From Apostichopus japonicus (lineage: Eukaryota > Echinodermata > Holothuroidea > Aspidochirotida > Stichopodidae): a stretch of 64,000 nucleotides of DNA. Below the pieces are notes generated by a model. The model did no database searches, was not told where the DNA came from, and worked only from the letters and a program-made list of their open reading frames with translations. The translations under genes and the position numbers were made by a program. The DNA lies in NCBI RefSeq assembly GCF_037975245.1, contig NC_092568.1:2914001-2978000 (forward strand), written 5' to 3'. This document shows positions 52,301-64,000 of this stretch, one piece after another (position 1 is the stretch's first letter; every line of letters starts with the position of its first letter).

Positions 52301-55300
52301 TTAACATATCAGTTACATCAAGCATTTAAACATGGAATAATTTCATACAACCATGGTGAGAAATTTTGATCTTCTAGAAACTGTTCTCTTCCAATGTACT
52401 CAGATTCAAAATCGACTTATCTTGTTCTACAAGTTTTATAATAAATGTAATTAATTGATAGCCAAACAATGTCATTTGATTTGACTAATGGGAGGAGATA
52501 TGGATGTTTAAGAAAAACCTGTTGCTAAGTGTCACTTTGTCTGCTAAAGGGTATTTCCCTTCATTGTCATATCCATCCCAGGGTTGGGCTAGAGGTGGGG
52601 AGCATGGAATCAGTGTTACTCACATTATTGTATTATGGTCTACCACCACCCCACCTCCCTCACTCCTTGTACTCACAATAGACACTGGAAATGTCAATGA
52701 TCCAGTTTTGAAGGACCATATGGTGATGTATCTTTTAATCAATACATTTTGCCATTATAACTGGAATGTTTGCAAATTTGGTGGTATGTGAAGTAGGAGA
52801 AACAAATGGACCTCCGTGATATGAATTATTTGTTTAGTGTAATAGAATGTAAACAAGAGTTACTGTAATATTCAAGAATTTATGTATGGATTTGCCTCAA
52901 CTTTGAGAAAATTTTCACAAATCTCCTTCATGTCATATCTGAAATATTCAAGTAAATTATTCATTATTTATACAGAGAGGATGGTTGGTGGATGGCAGAG
53001 GATGAAGAAGGGAATAAAGGCATGGTACCAAGCACTTATCTCAAGGTAACAAACAGGACCTATTGATAAAGGGCAGGGGAAGTGGTATGTGTGTGTGTGT
53101 GGGGGGGGGGGGGAGGGGAGTGGGTGTGATACCTCTTGTAACAATCAGGAATGCGACCAGGACATGCAGAGTACTGGTGGCTGTTTTGCAATGTCCTGGC
53201 AAATTTGGATCACTTTGTTAAATTCATCTTTACTAATGGACCTTGAAGTACTGGTTGTGGCAAACAGTCATTGCTGGTCAGAAAGGCATTCATTTTAGCT
53301 TGGTGTTTGTCGGTAAGACTGACTGTCAGTCGGTACTGACCACCACAGACCAGCATTCATAACATCACCGTTGACAATGGACAAACTTGTTTATACAGTT
53401 ATAAGTTTAAAGGCATTGAAGACTCGCCCCAAACCGCGTGCCACCCTCTGAAAAAGTTAACTTTCCTTTGCTTGCAAGTGAAGTTTTTTCTTGTCGCTAC
53501 AAAATGCAGACAGTTATGAAACGTGATACCGTGTTATCTTTTATCTAGACCTGATATGTCCATCGCTGCTATGCACACTGTGTTGTGGGTATTGACCGTA
53601 GCTGTTTGTTTTGTCTGTACACTAGTGTCAAATTACCGACGGTAGCAAGCTGTGTGTGTATTTTCTGGTATTGATGGTGGTGTCTAACACTTCTGTTACA
53701 CCTCATTCAAAACTAGGTCAGATTACCGGCATGAGACGTTTCTTTGTGCGCGAGTCTTCACACCCTTTAAGGACAGGATTAGTTAATGTAATTTAATTTA
53801 ATTTGCCTATGACCTGAACCTCTACTGGGAACCTGATAGTGAACTTTGTATCGTGAATAATCAAATACTGCATTTTAACTTAATTTCTTTGCACCCATTA
53901 AAATATTTTATAATTGATTACTGGCGCAGGAAGTGTGTTCAACAACAATGTCAAGGATGAAAGAAAGACCTGAGTATTAGATTTTCAATGTTAACTGCCA
54001 TTTTATAATTTCAGTATTAACTGTCTTAATTTATGCAGCAAAATTCACTTTAGCTGTGAAAAATAAAGTGGAACAGATTCAAAAGTTATTTTAGATTGTT
54101 CCTCTGTGTTTAGTTCATCATGTGTAGCAGTATGTGCATCTTGATTCAGTTGTGCTTTCTTAGATTCTAGTAAATATTAATCTTCATCTTTCTGTTTCTT
54201 TCCTCTCTCTCTCTCATATTTTAGCTGAAGAGAGACTCTGTTGACTATAAGGACATTCAATCACCAGAACCAGAGGCAGGTAGGTCATTCTTTGTGTATT
54301 TATGCAGTTTTTAGTTAGATTTCAGTTGTAGATAAGAGATGTTGACAATTCACAAATCAAAAACAGATAATATTCCATAATTATTGAAACAACAAAAAAC
54401 TTTGTATTTCCCTGTCCCTGATTTAAGCTACATTGCAGGCAGTAATGTATATATGGATACAAAACTTAACTTAAATACTTGGCAAAGAGCAAAATTTCAA
54501 CAGTTCCACATGAGTTTATTAAATCTTTCAGCATTTGTTCAACCTCATGACAAATTTGTGTTGGACAAGTTCAAAAAGTTGGGAAAACCTCTTTCCATGG
54601 ATTCTTCCTTCTTTAAACAATAGCATTTGTTTACTTGCATCATGACAAAGTGTTTCCTTTGTAAGCTGTTTATCTACCCGACTATCCGTTTCCAGTTTGA
54701 ACAAATTATCATTTTAATACGTTTGGGAAGGGAGGAGAGGTGAGATGTTACATTAGGGAGGGGAGGAGAGGTGAGATGTTACAGTCTCATTGTTATCCAT
54801 CTCCTGACACCTATGATCCTTGTGTGAAATTTTACATGTTATGTATTCAAGTGTAATGACATATACTCATTTTGATGTTGTTTTTTGTTTTTGTTTTTTT
54901 GCAAGATGCAGATGAGAATTTTTCTCCTAGAAGGTATATCCATCATGTATACAAATTCATCAACCTACTTTCCCCCCATTTCTGACTTTTATATGTTTAT
55001 TTATTCCATGTTCTTAGAGTTAGACTGTAACTTTCTTCCACAAATAATTTGATAATAAATGGTTTTCATGATAGAAAAGCCAAACGCTATAAAATACTAA
55101 TAATAGAAAAATTTAACTCAGATTTTTTTTAACAAAAATAACAAATTACTAAATTTGACTGCTTCCCTTTTTTTTCCCTTTTTTTTGAAAGCAGCAGTTT
55201 GGGTTAAATCTAAATATATTTTTGCATTGCGATTCCTTTTACCTATAAATAACTTAACTGTCAACTTACCTTACAAATAATCCGGAAAATTTAAACTGGC

Positions 55301-58300
55301 ATATATATACTGAAATATATTTTAAAAATGAACAATTGGAATCATCACTCCATTGTTGACTAGTGATCTTTGACTACAATCAAACGTTAATAGGTTTGTT
55401 TGACCTCAAAAAGTCAAAATAATGAAGAAAAAAAAGAAACAAACAAAGTAGCATGTGTAATTAAATTGACAAACAAGTTAAAACAGATAAAGAAAAAAAC
55501 TTCAAAGAAATTGCAACTTATGAATCATGGGATGAAAAGATTTTCTCCCTCTTTCTCAAAGGACCATAACTTAATTACATGCATTTGAGATCCTCTCTCT
55601 TTGGGATGATCTGGCTGAGATTCATATGAAGAAAATTTAATAAATTCAAACCACTGGCTCAAAAACACATATTGACTGGTTCCTCCTCACAAAATCCTCG
55701 CTGCTCTAAATCATCCATTTGTATTTATAGAGATAAACAGAATGTTGGCTTTTGTTTATTCTTTTGTCTTTAATTATCGTGTGCCCCTGTCAACATTAAT
55801 ATCACTGTAGTATCATTAGTTTCTCTTTCATATTTTCTCTCTTCTTGTCTGTCTTCTCTTCATTTCGATGAAAGATACGGTGGATGATATGGAAGACAGG
55901 TAAATTGGACATAGTTCAGAGGTTTGCTGATCTGTTGTTAAAAGGTTCTTGAAAGCAGTGGCATGCAAAATTAGTGAGCCTAAAGATGTGTGAGAAATGC
56001 AAAAATGTAGGTGTTAGTGGTGGCTGTCCATTTTAGTTGAATAGCAATGCAGTTAGATAGTAAAGAAAATGGCTAGTTTGTAGATACAAGAATGTGTAAT
56101 GATTCTGTAGCATTTTAAATGCCAATGAAATTTTTGTTTGAGATGCAGCAAAATTGAGTTGACAGAGAAGGTAAAGAGGAGAGATGAGTAAGTTACTAGA
56201 ATGTAGAGAGGTAGAGCAAAGGGAGGTAGAGCAGAGAGAGGTAGAGCAAGTATGGGAGGGTGGGAAGATATGTAATATTAAGAGAAATCCTAGGGAGGGG
56301 GGGAGAGGAGGGTGGGAATAGAATGGAGGATGGGCATTGTGTAATATTGGGAGCCGGGAAGATTATGGTGCAGTAAGGTCGGGTGGTATAGTGGAGATAG
56401 TATAATAGGCTACAAATGGCAGAAGTTAGGGTAAGGAGTGGGTAGTAAAACATGAAGGAGTAGAAGGTGGTACCATGGGGTGGGGGAGGAAGCATAGGAG
56501 GAAAAGTAATGTGAGGAGAGTCAAGACGGAAAGATTAAATAGAGGAAAGCAAAATTGAGCAGAGTTGGGTGTTGGAAAGGGTGTAGGTTAATATGGAGGA
56601 TATTAGCAATGGATTTTGAGTTGTTGGTAGTTTGTAATATTTGGTGCTGCCAGATATTGGCATCTTGTCATAAAATTATATGTCTATCGTTAGATGTTGC
56701 ATAATATTAGTGTTGATATGGGCAGATATCGTAATCCTAAAATTCTCCAATATCTGGAATGTTGCCTCTGTATTCTTTAATTAACAACAGTCTGTTATAT
56801 CTTCTCTTGTATCCTTTGTTTCCTTGTTTCTTTTGTCTGCTTTTAACATCTCATTTTGGTTTCAAACCTTTTTTTTCTTGTTAATCCATTCATTTTGTCT
56901 ATTTTTGTTATAAAGCATACTATTCATGCCATTTTTATTTGGTTTGATTTGCAAATTTGCATATAATTTGTCTACTAATAAAGCCTGCATATTACATAAA
57001 ATTTTTGCATATAATTTGCCTTGAGTTTTTTGACTTCACAAATAATGCGTGTTGCATAAATATGCGCATACGTAATACATTTTGTTTAAGCGAAACACAA
57101 AAACAGCTCTTTATCTGCCAGTATCTCTACCATGCAACCTAAATTGTTAGTGGGTTGTTTGTACCTATGGGATTTGAGACTTTGGTAAGATGATACTATG
57201 GCAGGCCGAATGTCTGACTTCAGCGAACTGCTGCATGCAGTAGTAGCTTAGCTCATGGGGCTGTGGGGTGGTTGTTATTGGAACAAGAATGCCATCCACC
57301 ACTTACATTTGAGGCTCTACTTTGCCTCTCCTAGTTTTACTCCAGAATAAGGGCTAGGTACCCTTCCCCCGCTAACCTCCCATCCAAAGGCAAAAGTGCT
57401 AAGTAATGCATAAATTTTAATGCTCGCTTATGTAGAGTACTTTAAAAATGACTGAATGAGGAGAACATTAATTGTTGGAAACATTTTGATTTCATTTGTC
57501 ACTTTCTTTCAAGTATATGCCTTCACTTTAGACTTGCTATAGGAAATTTTGTTTCACATATGCAGGGGTGTACTCAAGAATGTTTGAGTGCAGGTCGGAT
57601 TTGTGCAGTAGTGTGATCCACATCCTGGGGAGGGGTCTAAGGGGTGGGGTGTCCTCCCAAAAAATTTGCAAATGAAGTATGCTTGGATGGCAAATGGTTC
57701 CTATTCCAGAGTTAACTTGTGTGCCAAGTATTCACCAATATTTTGGTAATGGTAAAGTTTGCTAAATTAATCATCAAAAGTAGTGCCGTGCGGAAATGCT
57801 CAAAGTACTGTTTGTGCTGGGCAGCATTCAGAACTGCCGGGAGCAGCCTCCCAGAGCTGCCCGGCTTGAGCACGTCCCAGCATATGTTGTGAAAATGTTG
57901 TTTTGCCCTCACTGTACAAGGGGTGGAAGTAGGGGGGGGGGAGTGGGAGGAGATGGACAAGAAGAGAATGTACCCACCACTGATCCCAGTATGTTTATTA
58001 AGTCTAACAGTACTCATTTTAGTTATATTTTCTTATTCTTTCTTTTCATTTTCTCATTCTTTTGTATTTATTTCCGTAGTGGCAAAGAGCTCTGGAAATC
58101 AGTCAGGAAATCCGTACATGAAGTAAGATGATTATTATTTCATTTTGAAATTAACTCAAGCTTGATCCTGCTATGGAATACATATACGTAAAGTAATCTT
58201 TGGCAATGTAGAAATCAGTATTGTGTTGTTCCCTATGAATTGAAGTGAATGTCATTGTGAATGTCATTGTGAACATTTTAGCGATGATAATAATAATCGG

Positions 58301-61300
58301 TCATTGATGACATCTTGGTCAACCAACGGTTAAGGAAAAATTAAATATCGGTGTAGCATGAGTGTCAGCACAGACCAGTTGCGGGTCTCAAAATTCTCTC
58401 TCTGTACCTTCATTGATAGACAGCCCTACTGTACGCAACTGATGTCAGTTACAGTGTATGATGGTAATAAAGACCCAGTTTTTGGTCTTGTTTGGTTTTT
58501 CTGTTTTTGGAACAAACCATCTACCATTATGAAAGGGTAGAAAATATCCGTGAATACATCAGAATGACTTTTACACATCATGAGTAGACTATTTCATACC
58601 CCCCTCCCCCTCCCTGGAAGAATGTAAATTATGTACATAATTTACAACTAATTATGATGAAGTCTTTGATCTTGTACAATTAACCTTTGTACTCTCTGTT
58701 TTGCCATCAGACCAGTGCTACAGATGTTTTGAGTGCCATGGGTGCTATTCCAGCTGGCTTTAGACCGTCCATGACAGCGCGTCTTCTAAAAAATGGTTGG
58801 TGTTTTCTGTCATTGAACTTGTGTTTATTTAATACTTTGCAAAATTTTGCTACACATTATCAGAAATGTTTGGAACTTCTAATATCTTTTAAATCAGAGA
58901 ATAATTAAAATATAACTTGATTTGCCTGATATAAGTTGCCCTGAAGGTAGATGATACTATATATAATAAAAATTGTCAGACCCTTCGGCTTTTTATACTC
59001 TCTCCTGCATCGGGAAGGTTCAGGTAGATGAGCAACTTCCAAAGTGTACAGTGATTTCATACGTCATTCATTGTGATTCCTGGGATGACTTTAACAATGT
59101 CTGTAGACCAAAGAGAATCTTTTAGCTTTTGCTGTGAATATTCCTCTTTTTTATTTCATTGTATTTTTACTTTTAGAACAAAATAAATTGAGCAGTTTCT
59201 TGAAACCAAAGTTGAGTCCGTCCAATCTGAGCTTCAGCGATCTGCTCTGGGATCCGCAGACTAGTCAGGTTAGTTGGAGAGACAAAGTATCATTGGAGAA
59301 AATATTCAATATTGTAATTAACAAAATGATGAAATAAATTGCATGGGTCTGGAAATATAATGTTGGATTTGTGTTACTATACAAAACATCATGAACATTG
59401 CAAGTTAAAGCATGGCATTGGAGAAGCTCAGAGGCTGATTTGATAGTCTATACTTTGCAAAATTTATTGAATAGTTCACTTAGAGATTGCCCTTTGAGGT
59501 CAAGACCAAAAGATAAAAGAGAAAATTATATTCCTCATGAGAAAGCTGGTTAATTTTGTTTATGACCGATATTCTTTTATCTGTGATTTCTTGAAGGTGA
59601 ACAGACATAAATTTGTGGTCATATGGATTCAAATCTTTATTGCTGTATTAGTTTGCTTATCCCTGGAATAATTTCATATGTAAACAATCTCTTCCTTCTT
59701 AATTTACCAGTTACGTGCGGTGCCTTGCAGACTCCAAAAGATGCTCTCCCTGGTCTTGGTGAGAAACATGCCAGCCATGGGTGTAGGTAGGGTAGCAATT
59801 TCCTTTATATTTATTCCCCTAATTGATTCTAGGTAGTATTAAGGCACCTCAAATATGTCCCCCAATGACAAACAATATGAAACAATTGATTTCTAGATCA
59901 AAATGGCATACAAACACTTACTCATCCCCCCCACCCACCCCCCCCCCCCCCACCCCACCTGTTACCTTCTCCTCTCTCCTCTCATGATGAGTGGCATTGC
60001 ATTGGAAGCTCATATAGGCAATAAACTTTACTTGAATTAAACTAAATCAAATTTAATATAGAAAAATATCTTCTCATCTATCTTTGGTTGTTTAATAATT
60101 CTCTCATTGTATGATATTCACAAACATCCATTTTCATAGCAGAATGAAAGGACCACACATCATAATGTAAAATCTTGGATTGTTGGAAGACATCTAAGAA
60201 CAACGAACAAACGAAGGAAGGAATAAGCATGTGTGATTTTTAGACCGAATAAGAATGTATGGTATTGAAGAGAGTCAATATTCGTACTACTATTATATGT
60301 AACACATTGCAAGATATTTGAATTGCTCTCAGACCAAGGACGTATGCAGGTTAGACATTGCAAGATGTGAGTTTCTGATAGAATTACTGCAGTATTCAAA
60401 CTTACTATTCTCTCTTAACCTTTCAGGATTGGAAACCAAGAGCAGACATGCTCGAATTGCAATCTTTGATGGAAAAGAGGTAAGTGATATGCTAAATGAT
60501 ATGTTAGTGAAGATGCATGAATATGAAAATTAAAATAAAAAGAAAGAGAAAAGCTAAATATAGTTTTTTGTTTCTTTTCAAAGCACTATAGTTCTTAAAT
60601 GTACCAGGTGATAGCCTAAGATAGCAAACGTTAACCAAGCTGTTAGCTAAAACTTCAAATTTTAGAAAATCTAACTACAATGTGAGGGAAGAAAAAATTT
60701 GTTCTTGAAGGTCATACTAGATTATGAAACATATTATAGAACCAAATAGAATAAATAAAACAAAGCTGCAGTAAATCCATGAATATATGAACTATGAAAG
60801 ATGCAAGTGTGACACATTTATGATCTTCAGAGTACCAGAACAAAAATAACACATGCCTCTTGAAGGGTAGGGCCAATACATGTGCTACAAAGTTGCCTGA
60901 TGAAGATAAAGTGGTTGGGCTTTTCCGAATGGTTGGTGCTGGAAGAATCCACGTAGGGGGTTTCTTTGAAACATTGGCAGCTCTTAGTTTTCCGTCGGCA
61001 TTTCAACAAGTTTTGTCTGAATTGCTAAAATTTGTGTTAAAGAGGGTTTTAATATTCAAGTTACTTTTCTTTTACCTGTCCTAGGTCCTTAGTAACATCC
61101 ACACAGTTCAAGCGACATGGAATGAAACCGACCTCAAGACCTGGAGGTTCTCACCAAGGGTAAGTACCATGCGGATAGGAAGTACTTGTTGTGTTATGAA
61201 CACCTTATGAATGATAAATTAATGCAGTGTATTGGTTTAATCTCCTATTAAACCATTAGTTTCAGTCCGAGGGGAGTGTCTCTTTCAAAATGTATGTTTT

Positions 61301-63209
61301 TGTGAACGTAATCAATATAACACTGGCTGTGAAAAGTGTAAGCAAATTTAAGATTACTCATACGAATTTACTCTGACCAAAAATTTTCTTTCATAAGTTA
61401 ATAAAATACATTTTTATAACTAAAATATTTATGTGGTTACTAGGTAATGGCATATTATATGTTTGAATTGGTCACATGTCTATTTTTAAAATGTATTTTA
61501 AAGTTGACCAGCATCTATTGTGGTATAAGCACTTTGATGTAATAAACAATATTTTAGTAACTACAGCTATTTATTTAAGTCAAAAGGGTGTGATTTACAT
61601 TGTTGACTAGTGGTTTAAAAATCCATGCAAAGAATTTATATCACATGAATGATTGATATGTCATCCAGCACAATATATGGTAATATTGATATTAAGGTGA
61701 CCTTAAAATACATTAAACTAATCTATCATATTATAATATATGCCGTCTGGTCACCAATTTCCAGGTATCTGGTATACTTCCCAGCATTCTTGATGGTGAA
61801 TGCTTCATAAGATCTGATAAATCTGACAAAAACGTTGGTGAGTTTTACATTCTATTTATCTTTGATCTGTTTCATTTAATTATAGTCATGTGTGTTTGAT
61901 GTGGGAGGGTGGGGGGGGTGCAGGGGAAGATAAGGGGTGGTGGGATTGAGATGTGGCTGAAGTCACAAAATTTCAAAGCCCAGGTGGCTCATTAAATTTG
62001 AATATAGAGTAACTCAAACTGTTTTCTTTTCTTTTGGAACGACCAAATTTAGAAAAATACTCTTTGTTTCATTCCTGTTCCTTTCTTCTTTTTAGAAGCT
62101 ACATTTTCTGTTCCATGGTTACTTCTTAATCAGTTTTCAAAGACCACGTAGAACTTAAACATAACTGTACAGCCTTCAGTCTGACATTGATGTAGTTACA
62201 AGGGTTGTATTAAAAAGCTGCATTTATGTGGTGATGTAACTTCTGGATGTAATGCTGACCAGATCATGTAGATTTTAACATAGTTGACCTAGCCTTCATA
62301 TGTAAGGTCTATTTAGTTGCACCTGTTTGACATACCAATTAGAGAGATGCAAATTTTTCTTCCGTTCAATTTTTGCAACGTTAATCCTCAGAAGTTTAAA
62401 TTATTATTTTTGTTATGATAATTTTCATTTGTAACCCTTTCAAGTTAAGCCTTTTTTCATCTTTCCGAGTGTGATGAAAGTGACAACATAGTTCTCATGC
62501 ACTGAAATCTTCCTTTAACAGTTGATTATGATCACAAAAGACTGGCAGCAAATTGAGCATAAATTTCTACTTCAAGTCATAGTGTGTTCAGAGATTATTC
62601 ATTTCTCTCTTAAAGAGGAAGCAGCTATAATATATTTTCCTTCATTTCTTCATATATCTCAGGTAGCTTTATAAGAGCATAAATCTATGAAAAAGATTTA
62701 CCTCAAATATATTAAAATATCTTGCTCTTCGTTTCCAGGGTTACTGATAGAACTTTGTGTGTACTACGTCAGGACAGTAAGTAATCTTTCCACCGTAGTG
62801 GTTACACTCAACTGACATGTTTGTCTACTGAAGTGTGTAACAAAAAATTGTTTTTTTACAACAATTTGTAACAATTTTAATATATAAATTTTGTCACCTT
62901 CTGAGAGTTAAAATTTTCTTGGGTCACAGTTTAATTGCTTTGAATCAATGTTTGTTGAGGTTAGGATATGCTTTCCTACACTTTGTTTATCTTTGTTACA
63001 TTTAGTTTTATAGGATGTGGGATTTTTTTATGCGGTGTGGGGAGGTCCTGTATGGGGGAGTGGTATTTAACTGCTCAGATTGTTATTAATCCTTCATGTT
63101 TTTTATTTTTTTATTTTTCACAGAAAACTGGTGAAAAGGGAGAATTAAGTTGTGGATGGGTTCATCTTCCTCTCTTTAGTGAAGAGACAGGGGGACCTAT
63201 CATCAATAA
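43306..63209 (+). CDS. NPHP1: Nephrocystin-1 (transition-zone protein), C-terminal exons beyond the window
   Basis: Nephrocystin-1 works with NPHP4 and RPGRIP1L at the ciliary transition zone and at cell junctions. Exons: 43306-43368, 44289-44377, 44545-44605, 44988-45062, 45507-45568, 47612-48463, 49505-49575, 49887-50202, 51258-51390, 52074-52168, 52976-53045, 54225-54279, then either 54906-54933 or 55875-55899, 58080-58122, 58711-58795, 59177-59268, 59711-59786, 60427-60479, 61085-61159, 61765-61837, 62739-62776, 63124-63209. The frame is continuous for about 863 residues. Residues 1-117 are an N-terminal coiled coil (QLERCRELQKAVTKLEKK). Residues 117-574 are highly charged. The SH3 domain at 575-629 has FVVLCDFDGEEPTDL, DGWWMAED and GMVPSTYLK. 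Then comes the nephrocystin homology region: SAMGAIPAGFRPS, SDLLWDP, VLSNIHTVQATW, ILDGECFIRSD, GEKGELSCGWVHLPLF. The human protein has 732 residues; this one is longer because of the charged part. The first exon's donor (aag|gttcaa) is weak, but the alignment supports it. Confidence 0.93.
46612..47415. repeat. Near-identical tandem duplication of about 0.4 kb in an NPHP1 intron
   Basis: Copy 1 (46612-47002) and copy 2 (47003-47415) both run from catgggacaaacatggtgtc to gctaacatttcc. They differ by an extra 19-base repeat (atggtgtccatagtaaaac) in copy 2, one base (aattggc/aattagc) and one T in a poly-T run. Weaker, older relatives of a piece of the unit (actcatagcatgtagatttg) occur at about 45928 and 46012. 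Confidence 0.95.
47612..48463 (+). other. NPHP1: NPHP1 giant charged exon (852 nt)
   Basis: The exon encodes about 284 residues, over half of them Glu, Lys or Asp. It runs acidic, then Lys/Glu single-helix or coiled coil (KEKEKKEKKVQEKLEKEK), then acidic again. Near each end is a basic aromatic motif: FKRLGLFRRSKSPIKD and RGFRFFRSKTPDR, both with RSK[ST]P. The acceptor tcaaag|TGAG is the only nearby AG that restores the frame. An ATG at 47616 means a downstream promoter could also start here. Vertebrate NPHP1 has only a short acidic stretch at this place. Confidence 0.8.
54906..54933 (+). other. NPHP1: NPHP1 alternative microexon A (28 nt)
   Basis: It is preceded by a long T-rich tract and gcaag, and followed by gtatat. 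In frame from the exon at 54225-54279 it gives DADENFSPR and leaves two bases (AG). It enters in phase 1 and leaves in phase 2, the phase that the exon at 58080 requires. Confidence 0.7.
55875..55899 (+). other. NPHP1: NPHP1 alternative microexon B (25 nt)
   Basis: It is preceded by a pyrimidine-rich tract and gaaag, and followed by gtaaat. In frame from the exon at 54225-54279 it gives DTVDDMED plus AG. Entry and exit phases are identical to microexon A. Including both, or neither, would shift the frame of the nephrocystin homology region. Confidence 0.65.
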
Positions 63210-63920
63210 GTAAGTTTCCTCTCCGGGTGGACCTATCATCAATAAGTAAGTTACCTGTCCGGGGGGACATATCATTAATAAGTAAGTTTCCTCTCCGGGT
63301 GACCTATCATCAATAAGTAAGTTTCCTCTCCGGGGGACCTATCATCAATAAGTAAGTTTCCTCTCCGGGTGACCTATCATCAATAAGTAAGTTTTCTCTC
63401 CGGGTGACCTATCATCAATAAGTAAGTTTCCTCTCCGGGGGGACCTTTCATCAATAAGTAAGTTTTCTCTCCGGGGGGACCTATCATCAATAAGTAAGTT
63501 TCTTTTCCAGGTGACCTATCATCAATAAGTAAGTTTCCTCTGGGAGACCTACCATCAATAAGTAACTTATCTCTCCGGGGGACCTATCATCAATAAGTAA
63601 GTTTCCTCTCCGGGGGACCTATCATCAATAAGTAAGTTTCCTCTGGGGAACCTTTCATCAATAAGTAAGTTTCCTCTCCGGGGGGACCTATTATCAATAA
63701 GTAAGTTTCCTCTGTGAGACCTACTGTACCATCAATAAGTAAGTTTCCTCTCCGGGGGACCTATCATCAATAAGTAAGTTTTCTCTCTGGGGGACCTATA
63801 ATTAATGAGTAAGTTTCCTCTCCGGGGACCTATCATCAATAAGTAAGTTTCCTTTCCGGGTGATCTATCATCAATAAGTAAGCTTCCTCTCCGGGGGGAC
63901 CTATCATCAATAAGTAGTGT
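63193..63920. repeat. Minisatellite made of an NPHP1 exon end plus its 5' splice site, about 21 units
   Basis: The 32-38 bp unit consists of the last 17 exonic bases (ggacctatcatcaataa) followed by the first intronic bases (gtaagtttcctctccgg). The first unit is the true exon-intron junction at 63209/63210. About twenty more follow in tandem to 63920, most with an intact aataa|gtaagt. The last units are degenerate (aatgagtaag, aataagtagtg). The minus-strand Leu-Ile-Asp-Asp-Arg frame is an artefact of the array. Confidence 0.97.
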
Positions 63921-64000
63921 CCTCTTCGTCAAGTCTTTAGACTTTTTACATCAAATGTTATGTATTACCTTCAAGCTGTAGTTATAACTTGCTGAGTATA

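Noticed and set aside
63732-63932. Minus-strand frame with repeated Leu-Leu-Ile-Asp-Asp-Arg units
   Set aside because: It is the complement of the exon-donor minisatellite.

Overview
The window reads as intron-rich nuclear DNA of an invertebrate animal. Its genes encode a CYP2-type cytochrome P450, the BBSome subunit BBS8/TTC8 and the transition-zone protein nephrocystin-1, all with GT-AG introns. Very AT-rich DNA, many short non-autonomous DNA transposons, a fold-back element resembling the TU elements of sea urchins, and many 'aggcctat'-type words point to a marine deuterostome, most likely an echinoderm. The species cannot be fixed from sequence alone. All exon boundaries below were read by eye from frame, splice sites and family conservation.

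Layout. (1) 2.8-4.8 kb, plus strand: the last three coding exons of a CYP2-type P450; its N-terminal exons are not visible. (2) 4.9-27.5 kb: gene-poor. It holds a (TA)n tract, a DNA element of about 3.2 kb with CACTC/CACGC ends (7.8-11.0 kb) that carries a 273-bp MITE with a perfect 10-bp target duplication and an exon of an unrecognised gene, tandem arrays at 15.5 and 17.6 kb, a transposon nested inside another at 18.3-19.6 kb, a possible retroposed 3' end at 20.5 kb and one isolated exon-like segment at 24.0 kb. (3) 27.6-28.5 kb, plus strand: a two-exon gene for an 82-residue single-pass membrane protein. (4) 30.3-31.8 kb: a 1.43-kb fold-back element with an exact 8-bp target duplication. 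(5) 33.1-42.6 kb, minus strand: a complete 11-coding-exon BBS8/TTC8 gene. (6) 43.3 kb to the window end, plus strand: NPHP1, 22 coding exons in any one transcript plus one alternative microexon; the C-terminal part lies beyond the window.

BBS8 and NPHP1 are head to head, with 748 bp between their start codons, so they probably share a ciliary promoter region. One product belongs to the BBSome, which carries membrane cargo in cilia, and the other to the transition-zone gate at the ciliary base. The most unusual structures are all in or next to NPHP1. These are the shared promoter, an 852-nt highly charged exon, two microexons whose lengths make them mutually exclusive, a recent 0.4-kb intronic tandem duplication, and a minisatellite of about 21 units that has copied an exon end together with its 5' splice site.
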